Part shown: piece by piece, positions 27,443 through 38,115 of the stretch
How the letters are laid out: each line of letters opens with the position of its first letter
Position numbering within the stretch: the stretch's first letter is position 1
From: Pseudenterobacter timonensis
GTDB taxonomy: Bacteria > Pseudomonadota > Gammaproteobacteria > Enterobacterales > Enterobacteriaceae
Direction of reading: 5' to 3'
Length of the DNA stretch: 64,000 bases
Assembly: GCF_900021175.1 (NCBI RefSeq)
Contig: NZ_FCOP01000011.1
Location: forward strand, 62,001-126,000
The notes under the pieces: generated by a model
What the model was told of the DNA's origin: nothing
The model's input: only the letters and a program-made list of their open reading frames with translations
The model's database searches: none
Translations under genes and position numbers: made by a program

Positions 27443-28438
27443 ATGAAAAAGAAACGCCCCGTACTTCAGGATGTAGCCGATCGCGTCGGCGTGACCAAAA
27501 TGACGGTCAGCCGTTTTATACGTAACCCGGAGCAGGTCTCCGTCGCGTTGCGTGGCAAGATTGCCGCTGCCCTGGATGAACTGGGTTATATTCCCAACCG
27601 CGCCCCCGATATTCTCTCTAACGCCACCAGCCGTGCGGTAGGTGTCCTGCTTCCTTCCTTAACCAACCAAGTTTTTGCCGAAGTGCTGCGCGGAATCGAA
27701 AGCGTCACCGACGCTTATGGCTATCAGACCATGCTCGCCCACTACGGATACAAGCCGGAGCTGGAAGAGGAGCGCCTGGAATCGATGCTCTCCTGGAATA
27801 TCGACGGCCTGATCTTAACGGAGCGAACCCACACGCCGCGCACGCTGAAGATGATTCAGGTGGCGGGCATTCCGGTGGTCGAGCTGATGGACAGCCAGTC
27901 CCCCTGTCTCGATATCGCCGTCGGCTTCGATAACTTTGAGGCGGCCCGGCAGATGACGGCGGCGATAGTCGCCCGCGGCCATCGCCACGTGGCTTATCTT
28001 GGCGCACGTCTGGATGAACGTACTATCATCAAACAGAAGGGATACGAGCAGGCGATGCTGGAGGCGGGCTTAACGCCCTACAGCGTCATGGTCGAGCAGT
28101 CCTCTTCCTACTCCTCGGGCATTGAGCTGATGCGCCAGGCGCGTCGCGAATATCCGCAGCTTGACGGGATCTTCTGCACCAATGATGACCTTGCGGTCGG
28201 CGCCGCCTTCGAGTGCCAGCGCCTGGGGCTTTCCATCCCGGAAGATATGGCGATTGCCGGTTTCCACGGCCACGATATCGGCCAGGTGATGGAGCCGCGG
28301 CTGGCGAGCGTACTGACGCCACGCGAACGCATGGGCCGTATCGGAGCGGAGCGGCTACTGGCGCGCATCCGTGGAGAGACGGTTACCCCTAAAATGTTAG
28401 ATTTAGGTTTCACCTTGTCACCGGGCGGTTCAATTTAA
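27443..28438 (+). CDS. gntR: Gluconate operon repressor GntR (LacI family)
   Basis: Represses gntKU and gntT and is released by gluconate. 331 residues as in E. coli. N-terminal LacI-type helix-turn-helix (LQDVADRVGVTKMTVSRFIR) with hinge region, then a periplasmic-binding-like effector domain. Its predicted operators are visible before gntK and gntT in this window. AGGAAG ribosome site before the ATG. Confidence 0.97.
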   Translation: MKKKRPVLQDVADRVGVTKMTVSRFIRNPEQVSVALRGKIAAALDELGYIPNRAPDILSNATSRAVGVLLPSLTNQVFAEVLRGIESVTDAYGYQTMLAHYGYKPELEEERLESMLSWNIDGLILTERTHTPRTLKMIQVAGIPVVELMDSQSPCLDIAVGFDNFEAARQMTAAIVARGHRHVAYLGARLDERTIIKQKGYEQAMLEAGLTPYSVMVEQSSSYSSGIELMRQARREYPQLDGIFCTNDDLAVGAAFECQRLGLSIPEDMAIAGFHGHDIGQVMEPRLASVLTPRERMGRIGAERLLARIRGETVTPKMLDLGFTLSPGGSI

Positions 28439-28447
28439 GCTGACAAA

Positions 28448-28463
28448 TTTGAAGTGGGTCACA
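28448..28463 (-). promoter_or_regulatory. CRP-like site before gntKU
   Basis: On the minus strand the sequence reads TGTGA-CCCACT-TCAAA, close to the CRP consensus TGTGA-N6-TCACA. It lies 102 bp upstream of the gntK start and fits catabolite control of gluconate use. Confidence 0.6.
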
Positions 28464-28517
28464 CTTATTCACTTCATGCACGTCCGCATATTGCTTCTCT
28501 ATTGCCCCGGCAGGACA

Positions 28518-28546
28518 ATGTTACCGATAACTGTTACCCGTAACAA
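28518..28546 (+). promoter_or_regulatory. Two overlapping GntR operators before gntK
   Basis: ATGTTACCGATAACTG (28518-28533) and CTGTTACCCGTAACAA (28531-28546) both fit the GntR consensus ATGTTACCCGTATCAT in their half-sites. They end 18 bp before the gntK start, consistent with repression. Confidence 0.88.
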
Positions 28547-28564
28547 TTGACTGAGGGACTCCCT

Positions 28565-29092
28565 TTGAGCACGACTAATCATGATCACCACGTTTACGTC
28601 CTGATGGGCGTTTCCGGTAGCGGTAAATCAGCCGTGGCAAGCGAAGTGGCGCATCAGCTTCACGCCGCGTTTCTGGACGGCGATTTCCTTCATCCGCGCA
28701 GCAACATTATGAAAATGGCCGCCGGCCAGCCGCTGAACGACGACGATCGTAAACCGTGGTTACAGGCGCTGAACGATGCCGCATTTGCCATGCAGCGCAC
28801 CAATAAAGTCTCGCTGATTGTCTGCTCAGCGCTGAAAAAGCATTACCGCGATCTGCTTCGCGAGGGCAATCCCAATCTCTCTTTCATCTACCTGAAAGGG
28901 GAGTTTGAGGTGATCGAGAGCCGCCTTAAGGCGCGCAAAGGCCATTTCTTCAAGACCCAGATGCTGGTCACGCAGTTCGAAACGCTGCAGGAGCCGGGCG
29001 TGGATGAAAATGATGTGCTGGTGGTCGATATCAATCAACCGCTGGAAGGTGTGGTGGCAAGTACCATCGAGGTCATAACCAAAAGGCAGTAA
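28565..29092 (+). CDS. gntK: Thermoresistant gluconokinase GntK
   Basis: Phosphorylates gluconate to 6-phosphogluconate, the entry step to the Entner-Doudoroff and pentose phosphate routes. 175 residues with P-loop GVSGSGKS at 15-22. The start codon is TTG at 28565, because GAGGGA lies 8 bp upstream and the product then equals E. coli GntK in length; a second in-frame TTG at 28547 overlaps the operator and has no ribosome site. Followed by gntU after three bases. Confidence 0.95.
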   Translation: MSTTNHDHHVYVLMGVSGSGKSAVASEVAHQLHAAFLDGDFLHPRSNIMKMAAGQPLNDDDRKPWLQALNDAAFAMQRTNKVSLIVCSALKKHYRDLLREGNPNLSFIYLKGEFEVIESRLKARKGHFFKTQMLVTQFETLQEPGVDENDVLVVDINQPLEGVVASTIEVITKRQ

Positions 29093-29095
29093 GTT

Positions 29096-30436
29096 TTGAG
29101 TACATTAACGTTAGTGTTAACAGCAGTGGGCTCCGTATTACTGCTGCTGTTTTTAGTGATGAAGGCGCGTATGCACGCCTTCGTTGCTTTGATGGTGGTT
29201 TCTATTGGCGCCGGTCTCTTTTCCGGCATGCCGCTCGACAAGATCGCGGCGACTATGGAAAAAGGGATGGGTGGTACGCTGGGCTTTCTGGCGATTGTGG
29301 TCGCCCTGGGGGCGATGTTCGGCAAGATCCTGCATGAGACCGGCGCGGTCGACCAGATTGCCGTCAAAATGCTGAAATCCTTCGGCCACAGCCGGGCGCA
29401 CTATGCAATTGGTCTGGCTGGCCTGATCTGCGCGCTGCCGCTCTTCTTTGAAGTGGCGGTGGTGTTGCTGATTAGCGTAGCTTTTTCCATGGCGCGCCAT
29501 ACTGGTACGAACCTCGTGAAGCTGGTGATTCCGCTCTTTGCGGGCGTGGCGGCGGCTGCGGCGTTTCTGCTGCCGGGGCCGGCGCCGATGCTGCTGGCCT
29601 CCCAGATGCACGCCGACTTTGGCTGGATGATCCTGATTGGCCTGTGCGCCGCGATCCCGGGGATGATTATCGCCGGGCCGCTGTGGGGCAACTTCATCAG
29701 CCGTTACGTGGAGCTGCGCATTCCTGACGACATCACCGAGCCGCACCTGGGGGAGGGCAAGATGCCGTCGTTTGGCTTTAGCCTGTCGCTGATCCTGCTG
29801 CCGCTGGTGCTGGTGGGGCTGAAAACTATCGCCGCCCGCTTTGTGGCGGAAGGTTCCACTGTTTACGAGTGGTTTGAGTTTATCGGTCATCCCTTCACCG
29901 CAATTCTGGTGGCCTGTCTGGTTGCGATTTATGGCCTGGCGATGCGTCAGGGCATGGCGAAAGACAGAGTGATGGAGATTTGCGGCCACGCGCTGCAGCC
30001 AGCGGGCATTATTCTGCTGGTGATCGGCGCAGGCGGCGTGTTCAAGCAGGTGCTGGTGGATTCCGGCGTCGGTCCTGCGCTCGGCGAAGCGCTGACCGGC
30101 ATGGGGCTGCCGATTGCCCTTACCTGCTTTGTGCTGGCGGGAGCGGTGCGTATTATCCAGGGCTCTGCAACCGTGGCCTGCCTGACGGCGGTCGGTCTGG
30201 TGATGCCGGTGATTGAACAGCTGCACTATTCCGGCGCACAGATGGCGGCGCTCTCGATCTGCATCGCGGGCGGCTCTATTGTGGTATCGCATGTGAACGA
30301 CGCGGGCTTCTGGCTGTTTGGTAAATTTACCGGGGCCACCGAAGCGCAAACCCTGAAAACCTGGACGCTGATGGAGACCATCCTCGGCACGACGGGGGCG
30401 ATTGTCGGGATGATCGCGTTTACGCTGCTGAGCTAA
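29096..30436 (+). CDS. gntU: Low-affinity gluconate transporter GntU
   Basis: Gluconate/H+ symporter of the GntP family, 446 residues, the E. coli length, with about 12-14 hydrophobic segments and family signatures such as GGGSIVVSHVNDAGFWLF-type text (here AGGSIVVSHVNDAGFWLFGK). It starts with TTG at 29096, preceded by AAAGGCAG; gntK and gntU together thus use two TTG starts, which may keep expression low. Co-transcribed with gntK. Confidence 0.96.
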   Translation: MSTLTLVLTAVGSVLLLLFLVMKARMHAFVALMVVSIGAGLFSGMPLDKIAATMEKGMGGTLGFLAIVVALGAMFGKILHETGAVDQIAVKMLKSFGHSRAHYAIGLAGLICALPLFFEVAVVLLISVAFSMARHTGTNLVKLVIPLFAGVAAAAAFLLPGPAPMLLASQMHADFGWMILIGLCAAIPGMIIAGPLWGNFISRYVELRIPDDITEPHLGEGKMPSFGFSLSLILLPLVLVGLKTIAARFVAEGSTVYEWFEFIGHPFTAILVACLVAIYGLAMRQGMAKDRVMEICGHALQPAGIILLVIGAGGVFKQVLVDSGVGPALGEALTGMGLPIALTCFVLAGAVRIIQGSATVACLTAVGLVMPVIEQLHYSGAQMAALSICIAGGSIVVSHVNDAGFWLFGKFTGATEAQTLKTWTLMETILGTTGAIVGMIAFTLLS

Positions 30437-30442
30437 ACGTTG

Positions 30443-30526
30443 TGCCCGGCGGCGCTTCGCTTGCCGGGCCTACAAAAAACGCCGAACCGTAGGCCGGGTA
30501 AGCGCATGCGCTACCCGGCTTTTTTA
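30443..30526 (+). repeat. REP pair acting as gntU terminator
   Basis: Two inverted REP units, GCCCGGCGGCGCTTCGC...CCGGGCCTAC (30443-30472) and GTAGGCCGGGTAAGCGC...CTACCCGGC (30489-30519), the second followed by TTTTTT. It lies between convergent gntU and yhgN and can serve as a gntU terminator. Confidence 0.85.
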
Positions 30527-30531
30527 CATCT

Positions 30532-31125
30532 TTATCCTTTCATCCACGCCCGGATCCCGTCCAGGAACATCTGGGTCGCCATCATCACCAGAATCAGCCC
30601 CATTAATCGCTCCAGCGCGTTCACCCCTTTCTCGCCCAGCAGGCGCAAAAAGAGCGAGGATTGCATCAGGATGGCGAATGTCCCGCCCCAGGCGAGCAGC
30701 AGGGCAATCACCAGATGGCCTATCTGGTTTGGATACTGGTGCGACAGCAGCATCAGCGTGGCAAGAATTGTTGGGCCGGCCACCAGCGGAATGGCGAGCG
30801 GCACGATAAACGGCTCCTCGCCCGCAGGCAGGCCGCTGCTCCCCCCTTCGGCGCTCGGGAAAATCATCTTAATGGCGATCAGAAACAGGATAATGCCCCC
30901 GGAAATCGAGACCGTCTCCGCGCGCAGATTAAGGAAAGCGAGGATTCGCTCGCCCGCAAAGAGGAAGATCAGCATCAGCAACAGGGCGATGAGCAGCTCG
31001 CGGATCATGATGGCCCGACGGCGTTTCGGCTCGGTATGCTTCAGCACCGACATGAAGATGGGTAAGTTGCCAAGCGGATCCATGATCAGGATCAGTAACA
31101 CCGTTGCGGAAATGATTTCAGTCAT
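30532..31125 (-). CDS. yhgN: MarC/UPF0056 family inner-membrane protein YhgN
   Basis: 197-residue membrane protein with six hydrophobic segments and the MarC-family opening LILIMDPLGNLPIFMSVLK. No established transport substrate. Same length as in E. coli, and conserved position between gntU and asd, here divergent from asd. Confidence 0.93.
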   Translation of the reverse strand: MTEIISATVLLILIMDPLGNLPIFMSVLKHTEPKRRRAIMIRELLIALLLMLIFLFAGERILAFLNLRAETVSISGGIILFLIAIKMIFPSAEGGSSGLPAGEEPFIVPLAIPLVAGPTILATLMLLSHQYPNQIGHLVIALLLAWGGTFAILMQSSLFLRLLGEKGVNALERLMGLILVMMATQMFLDGIRAWMKG

Positions 31126-31301
31126 AAATATTTATCCAGATTATCTTTGCGGTTTTTGTCATAATTAGCGGCATTACTGATAGCGGCGCCATCATTGATT
31201 AATTTCACTTGCGACTTTGGCAGCATTTTGTAATGTGAAGGCTATGCCAGTAGTTTTCTGGTCCGCATCTTTAAGCACAACACCTCGCAGGAACACACGC
31301 T

Positions 31302-32408
31302 ATGAAAAACGTTGGTTTTATCGGCTGGCGCGGTATGGTCGGCTCTGTACTCATGCAACGCATGGTGGAAGAGCATGACTTTGACGCGATTCGTCCGGTT
31401 TTCTTCTCCACTTCTCAGTTCGGGCAAGCTGCGCCCGCGTTTGGCGGCGCCTCTACGGGCACGCTTCAGGACGCGTTCGATCTGGAAGCGCTGAAGGCAC
31501 TCGATATTATCGTGACCTGCCAGGGCGGCGATTATACCAACGAAATGTATCCAAAGCTGCGTGAAAGCGGCTGGCAGGGCTACTGGATCGATGCGGCCTC
31601 GTCGCTGCGTATGAAAGATGACGCCATTATTATTCTCGACCCGGTGAACCAGGCGGTCATTAACGACGGCCTGAACAACGGGGTTAAAACCTTCGTTGGC
31701 GGTAACTGCACCGTCAGCCTGATGCTGATGTCTCTCGGCGGCCTGTTTGCCCAGGACCTGGTTGAATGGGTCTCCGTGGCGACCTACCAGGCGGCTTCCG
31801 GCGGCGGCGCGCGCCATATGCGCGAACTGCTGAGCCAGATGGGGCAGCTGCATCACCACGTGGCGGATGAGCTGGCGAACCCGGCCTCTGCTATTCTCGA
31901 TATCGAACGTAAAGTAACCGCGCTCTCCCGCAGCGGCGAACTGCCGGTGGACAACTTCGGCGTACCGCTGGCGGGCAGCCTGATTCCGTGGATCGACAAA
32001 CAGCTCGACAACGGACAGAGCCGCGAAGAGTGGAAAGGCCAGGCGGAGACCAACAAAATCCTCGCCACCTCGTCGGTCATTCCGGTGGATGGTCTCTGCG
32101 TGCGCATCGGCGCGCTGCGCTGCCACAGCCAGGCCTTCACCATCAAACTGAAAAAAGATGTGTCGATCCCGACCGTGGAAGAGCTGCTGGCTGCGCACAA
32201 TCCGTGGGCAAAAGTGGTGCCAAACGATCGCGACATCACCATGCGCGAGCTGACCCCGGCGGCGGTCACCGGCACGCTGAGCACCCCGGTAGGCCGTCTG
32301 CGCAAGCTGAACATGGGGCCGGAATACCTTTCCGCCTTTACCGTGGGCGATCAGCTACTGTGGGGTGCCGCAGAACCGCTGCGCCGCATGCTGCGCCAGC
32401 TGGCGTAA
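31302..32408 (+). CDS. asd: Aspartate-semialdehyde dehydrogenase Asd
   Basis: Reduces aspartyl phosphate to aspartate semialdehyde with NADPH, the branch point to diaminopimelate/lysine, threonine and methionine, so essential for peptidoglycan. 368 residues (one more than E. coli, in FGGASTGTL). NADP loop [10 protein letters not shown] at 8-17, catalytic Cys136 in GGNCTVSL. Monocistronic, with its own terminator. Confidence 0.97.
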   Translation: MKNVGFIGWRGMVGSVLMQRMVEEHDFDAIRPVFFSTSQFGQAAPAFGGASTGTLQDAFDLEALKALDIIVTCQGGDYTNEMYPKLRESGWQGYWIDAASSLRMKDDAIIILDPVNQAVINDGLNNGVKTFVGGNCTVSLMLMSLGGLFAQDLVEWVSVATYQAASGGGARHMRELLSQMGQLHHHVADELANPASAILDIERKVTALSRSGELPVDNFGVPLAGSLIPWIDKQLDNGQSREEWKGQAETNKILATSSVIPVDGLCVRIGALRCHSQAFTIKLKKDVSIPTVEELLAAHNPWAKVVPNDRDITMRELTPAAVTGTLSTPVGRLRKLNMGPEYLSAFTVGDQLLWGAAEPLRRMLRQLA

Positions 32409-32424
32409 CAATTTGTAAAATCTC

Positions 32425-32450
32425 AGGGGTGCATTGTCACCCCTTTTTTT
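32425..32450 (+). terminator. Intrinsic terminator of asd
   Basis: Arms AGGGGTG and CACCCCT with a 6-nt loop, followed by seven T. It starts 17 bp after the asd stop. From here to glgB (about 190 bp) no other clear element is visible; this must contain the glgBX promoter. Confidence 0.93.
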
Positions 32451-32645
32451 GCGTACTAAAGGAGTAAAACGCAGATGTCTTATATTTTATCAGGAGTCAT
32501 TTAGAGCGTTGGCTATGCTTTATGGAAGATTTAGATCTTACCTGAGGTAGGACGGAGCAGAGTGGATTAACTGCACCGTTCAGGTCACATAAAAAGTTGC
32601 CCGGAGCGCTTACAGGGGCAACGTTAAAAAAACAGGATGAAAACC

Positions 32646-34832
32646 ATGTCGAGTCGTGTTGATAGAGACGTGATGAATGCGCTTATTGCGGGTCATTTTG
32701 CTGACCCCTTCTCTGTGCTAGGGATGCACAGAACCGAGGCCGGGCTGGAAGTCCGCGCCCTGCTGCCCGATGCCACCGAAGTCTGGGTTATCGAGCCAAA
32801 AACTGGTCGTAAAGTGGGCAAACTGGAGTGCCTCGACTCACGCGGATTCTTTTCCGGCGTGATCCCTCGTCGAAAAAACTTCTTCCGTTATCAGCTTGCC
32901 GTCGTCTGGCACGGCCAGGCAAATCTGATAGACGATCCTTACAGCTTTGGCCCGCTCCTGAAGGAGATGGACGCCTGGCTGCTCAGTGAAGGTACTCACC
33001 TGCGTCCGTATGAGACGCTGGGCGCCCATGCCGATACGATGGAAGGCATTACCGGTACGCGTTTCTCCGTCTGGGCGCCGAATGCCCAGCGCGTATCCGT
33101 GGTGGGACAGTTCAACTACTGGGACGGCCGCCGTCACCCGATGCGCCTGCGTCGCGAAACCGGCATCTGGGAGCTTTTTATCCCCGGCGCCCACACCGGC
33201 CAGCTCTATAAGTTTGAGCTGATCGACGCGCGCGGCAACCTGCGCATTAAGGCTGACCCGTACGCCTTCGAGGCGCAGATGCGCCCGGAGACCGCGTCAA
33301 TGATCTGCGGCCTGCCGGAGAAAGTGACCCAGACCGAGGAGCGCAAGCGGGCGAACCGCTTTGATGCCCCCATCTCCATCTACGAGGTGCATCTCGGCTC
33401 CTGGCGTCGCCATACCGACAACAATTTCTGGCTGAGCTACCGCGAGCTCGCCGACCAGCTGGTGCCTTACGCCAAATGGATGGGCTTTACCCACCTCGAG
33501 CTGTTGCCCATTAACGAGCACCCCTTCGACGGCAGCTGGGGCTATCAGCCGACCGGCCTCTACGCGCCGACGCGCCGCTTTGGTACCCGCGATGATTTCC
33601 GCTATTTCATCGACGCTGCCCACGCCGCAGGGTTGAACGTTATTCTCGACTGGGTGCCGGGTCACTTCCCGTCGGATGAGTTTGGGCTGGCCGATTTTGA
33701 CGGCACCAGCCTCTACGAGCACAGCGATCCGCGCGAAGGTTACCACCAGGACTGGAATACCCTGATCTATAACTATGGCCGCCGCGAAGTGGCGAACTAT
33801 CTGGTGGGGAACGCTCTCTACTGGATCGAGCGCTTCGGCATCGACGCCCTGCGCGTGGACGCCGTCGCCTCCATGATCTATCGCGACTACAGCCGCAAAG
33901 AGGGAGAATGGATCCCGAACGAGTATGGCGGGCGTGAAAACCTCGAGGCCATTGAGTTTCTGCGCAACACCAACCGCATTCTCGGCGAGCAGATCGACGG
34001 CGCGGTCACCATGGCGGAAGAGTCCACCGACTTCCCGGGCGTTTCGCGTCCACCGTCAGCGGGCGGGCTGGGCTTCTGGTTCAAGTGGAACCTGGGCTGG
34101 ATGCACGACACCCTCGATTACATGAAGCTCGATCCGGTCTACCGCCAGTATCATCAGGACAAGCTCACCTTCGGTATGCTCTATAACTATACCGAGAACT
34201 TTGTGCTGCCGCTTTCGCACGACGAAGTGGTACATGGCAAAAAATCGATCCTCGACCGTATGCCGGGCGACGCGTGGCAGAAGTTCGCCAACCTGCGCGC
34301 CTACTACGGCTGGATGTTCGCCTTCCCGGGTAAAAAACTGCTGTTTATGGGCAATGAGTTCGCCCAGGGCCGCGAGTGGAACCACGACAGCAGCCTCGAC
34401 TGGCATCTGCTGGAAGGGGGCGACAACTGGCACCACGGCGTACAGAGACTGGTGCGTGACCTCAACCATACCTACCGCGCGCACAAGGCGCTGCACGAGC
34501 TCGATTTCGACGGCTACGGCTTCGAGTGGCTGGTGGTGGATGACAACGAACGTTCGGTGCTGATCTTTGTCCGCCGCGACAGCCAGGGCAACGAGATCAT
34601 CGTCGCCAGTAACTTTACCCCGGTGCCGCGCCACGACTATCGCTTTGGCGTAAACCAGGCGGGTAAATGGCGGGAGATCGTTAATACCGACTCCATCCAC
34701 TACCACGGCAGCAACGCGGGTAACGGCGGTAGCGTACATACCGACGAAATTGAAAGCCATGGCCGTCCTAACTCCCTGAGTCTGACCCTGCCGCCGCTGG
34801 CCACTATCTGGCTGGTCCGGGAGGGGGCATGA
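32646..34832 (+). CDS. glgB: 1,4-alpha-glucan branching enzyme GlgB
   Basis: Introduces alpha-1,6 branches into glycogen. 728 residues, identical in length to E. coli. N-terminal CBM48-type domain, central GH13 barrel with nucleophile Asp405 (ALRVDAVAS) and acid/base Glu458 (MAEES), C-terminal beta domain. ATG at 32646 is preferred over an ATG three codons earlier: an AGGA sits about 10 bases before 32646, only a base or so before the earlier ATG. First gene of glgBXCAP, with a four-base overlap into glgX. Confidence 0.97.
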   Translation: MSSRVDRDVMNALIAGHFADPFSVLGMHRTEAGLEVRALLPDATEVWVIEPKTGRKVGKLECLDSRGFFSGVIPRRKNFFRYQLAVVWHGQANLIDDPYSFGPLLKEMDAWLLSEGTHLRPYETLGAHADTMEGITGTRFSVWAPNAQRVSVVGQFNYWDGRRHPMRLRRETGIWELFIPGAHTGQLYKFELIDARGNLRIKADPYAFEAQMRPETASMICGLPEKVTQTEERKRANRFDAPISIYEVHLGSWRRHTDNNFWLSYRELADQLVPYAKWMGFTHLELLPINEHPFDGSWGYQPTGLYAPTRRFGTRDDFRYFIDAAHAAGLNVILDWVPGHFPSDEFGLADFDGTSLYEHSDPREGYHQDWNTLIYNYGRREVANYLVGNALYWIERFGIDALRVDAVASMIYRDYSRKEGEWIPNEYGGRENLEAIEFLRNTNRILGEQIDGAVTMAEESTDFPGVSRPPSAGGLGFWFKWNLGWMHDTLDYMKLDPVYRQYHQDKLTFGMLYNYTENFVLPLSHDEVVHGKKSILDRMPGDAWQKFANLRAYYGWMFAFPGKKLLFMGNEFAQGREWNHDSSLDWHLLEGGDNWHHGVQRLVRDLNHTYRAHKALHELDFDGYGFEWLVVDDNERSVLIFVRRDSQGNEIIVASNFTPVPRHDYRFGVNQAGKWREIVNTDSIHYHGSNAGNGGSVHTDEIESHGRPNSLSLTLPPLATIWLVREGA

Positions 34833-36802
34833 CGCGTCTGACAACAGGCCAGCCCTCACCGGCAGGCGCCTGTTACGACGGCAAAGGGGTTAACTTCACC
34901 CTTTTTTCCTCCCATGCGGAGTGGGTGGAGCTGTGCATCTTTGATGAAGCGGGGCAGGAGCACCGCTTCGATATGCCCGGACGCAGCGGCGATATCTGGC
35001 ACGGCTATCTGGCGGGCGCTAAGCCCGGCCTGCGCTACGGCTATCGCGTGCATGGCCAGTGGGAGCCGTCGAAAGGGTTGCGTTTTAACCCGGCCAAGCT
35101 GCTGCTCGATCCCTGCGCCCATCGGGTGGATGGCGATGTGAAAGACGATCCGCTTTTTCATATCGGTCACGATGAGCCGGATCACCGGGACAGCGCTCCT
35201 GTCGCGCCGAAAAGCGTGGTGGTGAGCGACGCCTATGACTGGGAAGATGACGCGCCCCCCAATATCCCGTGGGGCATTACCGTTATCTATGAAGCGCACG
35301 TGAAGGGGCTAACCTGGCTGCATCCGGCTATCCCGGAGGAGATCCGCGGTACCTATCGCGCGCTCGGCCATCCGGTGATGATCGACTATTTCAAACAGCT
35401 GGGGATCACCACGCTCGAGCTGATGCCGGTGGCCCATTTCGCGCATGAGCCGCGCCTGCTGCGCCTCGGATTAAGCAACTACTGGGGCTACAACCCGCTG
35501 GCGATGTTTGCGCTGGAGCCGCGCTATGCCACCCACCCGGACAGGGCGCGGGATGAGTTTCGCGATGCGGTGAAAGCGCTGCATCAGGCGGGGATCGAGG
35601 TGATTCTGGATATCGTGCTTAACCATAGCGCCGAACTGGATCTCGATGGCCCCACGCTCTCCCTGCGCGGAATAGATAACCCTGGCTATTATTGGATCAG
35701 GGAAAACGGTGATTACTACAACTGGACCGGCTGTGGTAACACCCTCAACCTGAGCCATCCGGCGGTCGCCGACTATGCGCACGCGTGTCTGAAGTACTGG
35801 GTGGAAACCTATCATGTGGACGGTTTCCGCTTTGACCTGGCGACGGTCATGGGGCGCACGCCGGCCTTTAGCCAGCAGGCGCCGCTCTTTGAAGCGATTA
35901 AAAATTGTCCGGTTCTCTCACGCGTGAAGCTCATCGCCGAGCCGTGGGATGTGGGCGAAGGCGGCTATCAGGTGGGCAATTTCCCGCCGTTGTTTGCCGA
36001 ATGGAACGACCACTTCCGCGATGCGGCGCGGCGTTTCTGGCTCACGCGGGATCTCTCTTTGGGCGACATGGCCGGCCGTATCGCCGGCTCAGACGATCTC
36101 TTTAAACATAGCGGCAGGCTGCCGTCGGCCTCCATTAACCTGGTGACCGCTCACGACGGTTTTACGCTGCGGGACTGCGTTTGTTTCAATCAGAAACACA
36201 ATGAAGCGAACGGGGAAGAGAATCGCGATGGAACTAACAATAACCATAGTTTTAATCATGGTATAGAAGGATTAGAGAGCAATCAGCACATCATGGAGCG
36301 TCGACGGGCCAGCGTCCACGCTCTGTTGACCACGCTATTGCTGTCGCAAGGTACACCCATGCTGCTGGCAGGCGATGAACATGGCCACAGCCAGCACGGT
36401 AATAATAATGCCTACTGTCAGGATAACCCTCTGACCTGGCTGGACTGGAAGCAGGCAAACAGCGGCTTAACCCATTTTACCGCCGCGTTGATCCGCCTTC
36501 GCCACACCATCCCCGCATTGACGGCGGATCGCTGGTGGGAAGAGGGGGATGGCAACGTACGCTGGTTAAATAAAGAGGCGCAGCCGCTGGAGGCGCATGA
36601 GTGGCAACACGGCATACCTTGCCTGCAAATTTTGTTGTCGGATAAATGGCTGATGACTTTTAACGCGACGGATAACGTTGTGGATTTTGTTTTACCTGAC
36701 GGGGAATGGCGCGCCATTCCTCCTTTCGCCGGAGCGGATAACCCGGTTGTGATGGCTGTCTGGCACGGGCCTGCGCACGGAGTCTGCGCATTTAAGAGAT
36801 GA
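34829..36802 (+). CDS. glgX: Glycogen debranching enzyme GlgX
   Basis: Hydrolyses alpha-1,6 branches of limit dextrins left by glycogen phosphorylase. 657 residues as in E. coli; GH13 family with nucleophile Asp336 (GFRFDLAT). ATGA overlap with glgB. Its end is 17 bp from the glgC start. Confidence 0.97.
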   Translation: MTRLTTGQPSPAGACYDGKGVNFTLFSSHAEWVELCIFDEAGQEHRFDMPGRSGDIWHGYLAGAKPGLRYGYRVHGQWEPSKGLRFNPAKLLLDPCAHRVDGDVKDDPLFHIGHDEPDHRDSAPVAPKSVVVSDAYDWEDDAPPNIPWGITVIYEAHVKGLTWLHPAIPEEIRGTYRALGHPVMIDYFKQLGITTLELMPVAHFAHEPRLLRLGLSNYWGYNPLAMFALEPRYATHPDRARDEFRDAVKALHQAGIEVILDIVLNHSAELDLDGPTLSLRGIDNPGYYWIRENGDYYNWTGCGNTLNLSHPAVADYAHACLKYWVETYHVDGFRFDLATVMGRTPAFSQQAPLFEAIKNCPVLSRVKLIAEPWDVGEGGYQVGNFPPLFAEWNDHFRDAARRFWLTRDLSLGDMAGRIAGSDDLFKHSGRLPSASINLVTAHDGFTLRDCVCFNQKHNEANGEENRDGTNNNHSFNHGIEGLESNQHIMERRRASVHALLTTLLLSQGTPMLLAGDEHGHSQHGNNNAYCQDNPLTWLDWKQANSGLTHFTAALIRLRHTIPALTADRWWEEGDGNVRWLNKEAQPLEAHEWQHGIPCLQILLSDKWLMTFNATDNVVDFVLPDGEWRAIPPFAGADNPVVMAVWHGPAHGVCAFKR

Positions 36803-36819
36803 TAAAAAAGGAGTTAGTC

Positions 36820-38115
36820 ATGGTTAGGTTAGAGAAGAACGATCCCCTGATGTTGGCACGCCAGCTGCCTTTAAAAACGGTAGCCCTGATATTGGCTGGC
36901 GGCCGCGGTACCCGACTCAAAGATTTAACAATCAAGCGTGCCAAGCCTGCCGTCCATTTTGGCGGCAAGTTCCGCATTATCGATTTTGCCCTGTCCAACT
37001 GCCTGAACTCAGGCATTCGCCGTATCGGCGTCATCACCCAGTATCAGTCGCACACCCTGGTGCAGCATATCCAGCGCGGCTGGTCCTTCTTCAGCGAGGA
37101 GATGAACGAGTTTGTCGATCTGCTTCCCGCTCAGCAGCGCGTACACGGTGAAAACTGGTACCGCGGTACGGCGGATGCCGTCACCCAGAACCTCGATATT
37201 ATCCGCCGCTACAACGCCGAATATGTCGTGATCCTCGCGGGCGACCATATCTACAAGCAAGACTACTCGCGCATGCTGATCGACCACGTGGAAAAAGGGG
37301 CGCGCTGCACCGTGGCCTGTCTGCCGGTGCCCAAAGCCGAAGCGACAGCGTTCGGCGTCATGCATGTGGACGAGAACGACAAGATTATCGACTTTGTGGA
37401 AAAACCGGCCAACCCGCCGACCATGCCGGGGGATGACACCAAATCTCTCGCCAGTATGGGTATCTATGTCTTTGACGCCGATTACCTGTATGAGCTGCTG
37501 GAAGAGGACGACAAAGACGAAAAATCGAGCCACGATTTCGGTAAAGATATCATTCCTAAAATCACCCAGGCGGGTATGGCGTTTGCCCATCCTTTCCCGC
37601 TCTCCTGCGTACAGTCCGATCCGCAGGCGGAACCTTACTGGCGTGATGTCGGTACGCTCGAAGCGTACTGGAAAGCGAACCTCGACCTCGCTTCCGTTAC
37701 GCCGGAACTCGATATGTATGACCAGAACTGGCCGATCCGTACCCATATGGAGTCGCTGCCGCCTGCCAAATTTGTGCAGGATCGCTCCGGCAGCCACGGC
37801 ATGACGCTGAACTCGCTGGTCTCTGGCGGCTGCATCATCTCCGGCTCGGTGGTCGTGCAGTCCGTTCTGTTCCCGCGCGTGCGCGTGAACTCATTCTGCA
37901 ATATTGACTCGTCGGTACTCTTACCGGACGTCTGGGTAGGCCGCTCATGCCGCCTGCGCCGCTGTGTTATCGACCGTGCCTGCGTCATTCCTGAAGGCAT
38001 GGTAATTGGGGAGAATGCGGAGGAGGACGCACGCCGTTTCTACCGCTCGCAAGAAGGCATCGTGCTGGTCACGCGAGAAATGCTGCGTAAACTGCACTTC
38101 AAACAGGAGCGATAA
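36820..38115 (+). CDS. glgC: Glucose-1-phosphate adenylyltransferase GlgC
   Basis: Makes ADP-glucose, the rate-limiting and allosteric step of glycogen synthesis (activated by fructose-1,6-bisphosphate, inhibited by AMP). 431 residues from 36820; nucleotide loop GGRGTRL at 27-33 and the activator-site Lys39 are present, with a C-terminal left-handed beta helix. The ribosome site GGAG (36810-36813) contains a GGA of the kind CsrA binds in E. coli glgC. A start at 36799 would overlap glgX and was not used. Overlaps glgA by one base (TAATG). Confidence 0.96.
   Translation: MVRLEKNDPLMLARQLPLKTVALILAGGRGTRLKDLTIKRAKPAVHFGGKFRIIDFALSNCLNSGIRRIGVITQYQSHTLVQHIQRGWSFFSEEMNEFVDLLPAQQRVHGENWYRGTADAVTQNLDIIRRYNAEYVVILAGDHIYKQDYSRMLIDHVEKGARCTVACLPVPKAEATAFGVMHVDENDKIIDFVEKPANPPTMPGDDTKSLASMGIYVFDADYLYELLEEDDKDEKSSHDFGKDIIPKITQAGMAFAHPFPLSCVQSDPQAEPYWRDVGTLEAYWKANLDLASVTPELDMYDQNWPIRTHMESLPPAKFVQDRSGSHGMTLNSLVSGGCIISGSVVVQSVLFPRVRVNSFCNIDSSVLLPDVWVGRSCRLRRCVIDRACVIPEGMVIGENAEEDARRFYRSQEGIVLVTREMLRKLHFKQER

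Noticed and set aside
29153-30349. 398-codon ORF antisense to gntU
   Set aside because: Shadow frame of a conserved transporter gene.
31126-31301. Lysine riboswitch before asd
   Set aside because: Only 176 bp are available, and the conserved lysine-riboswitch elements are not recognisable.
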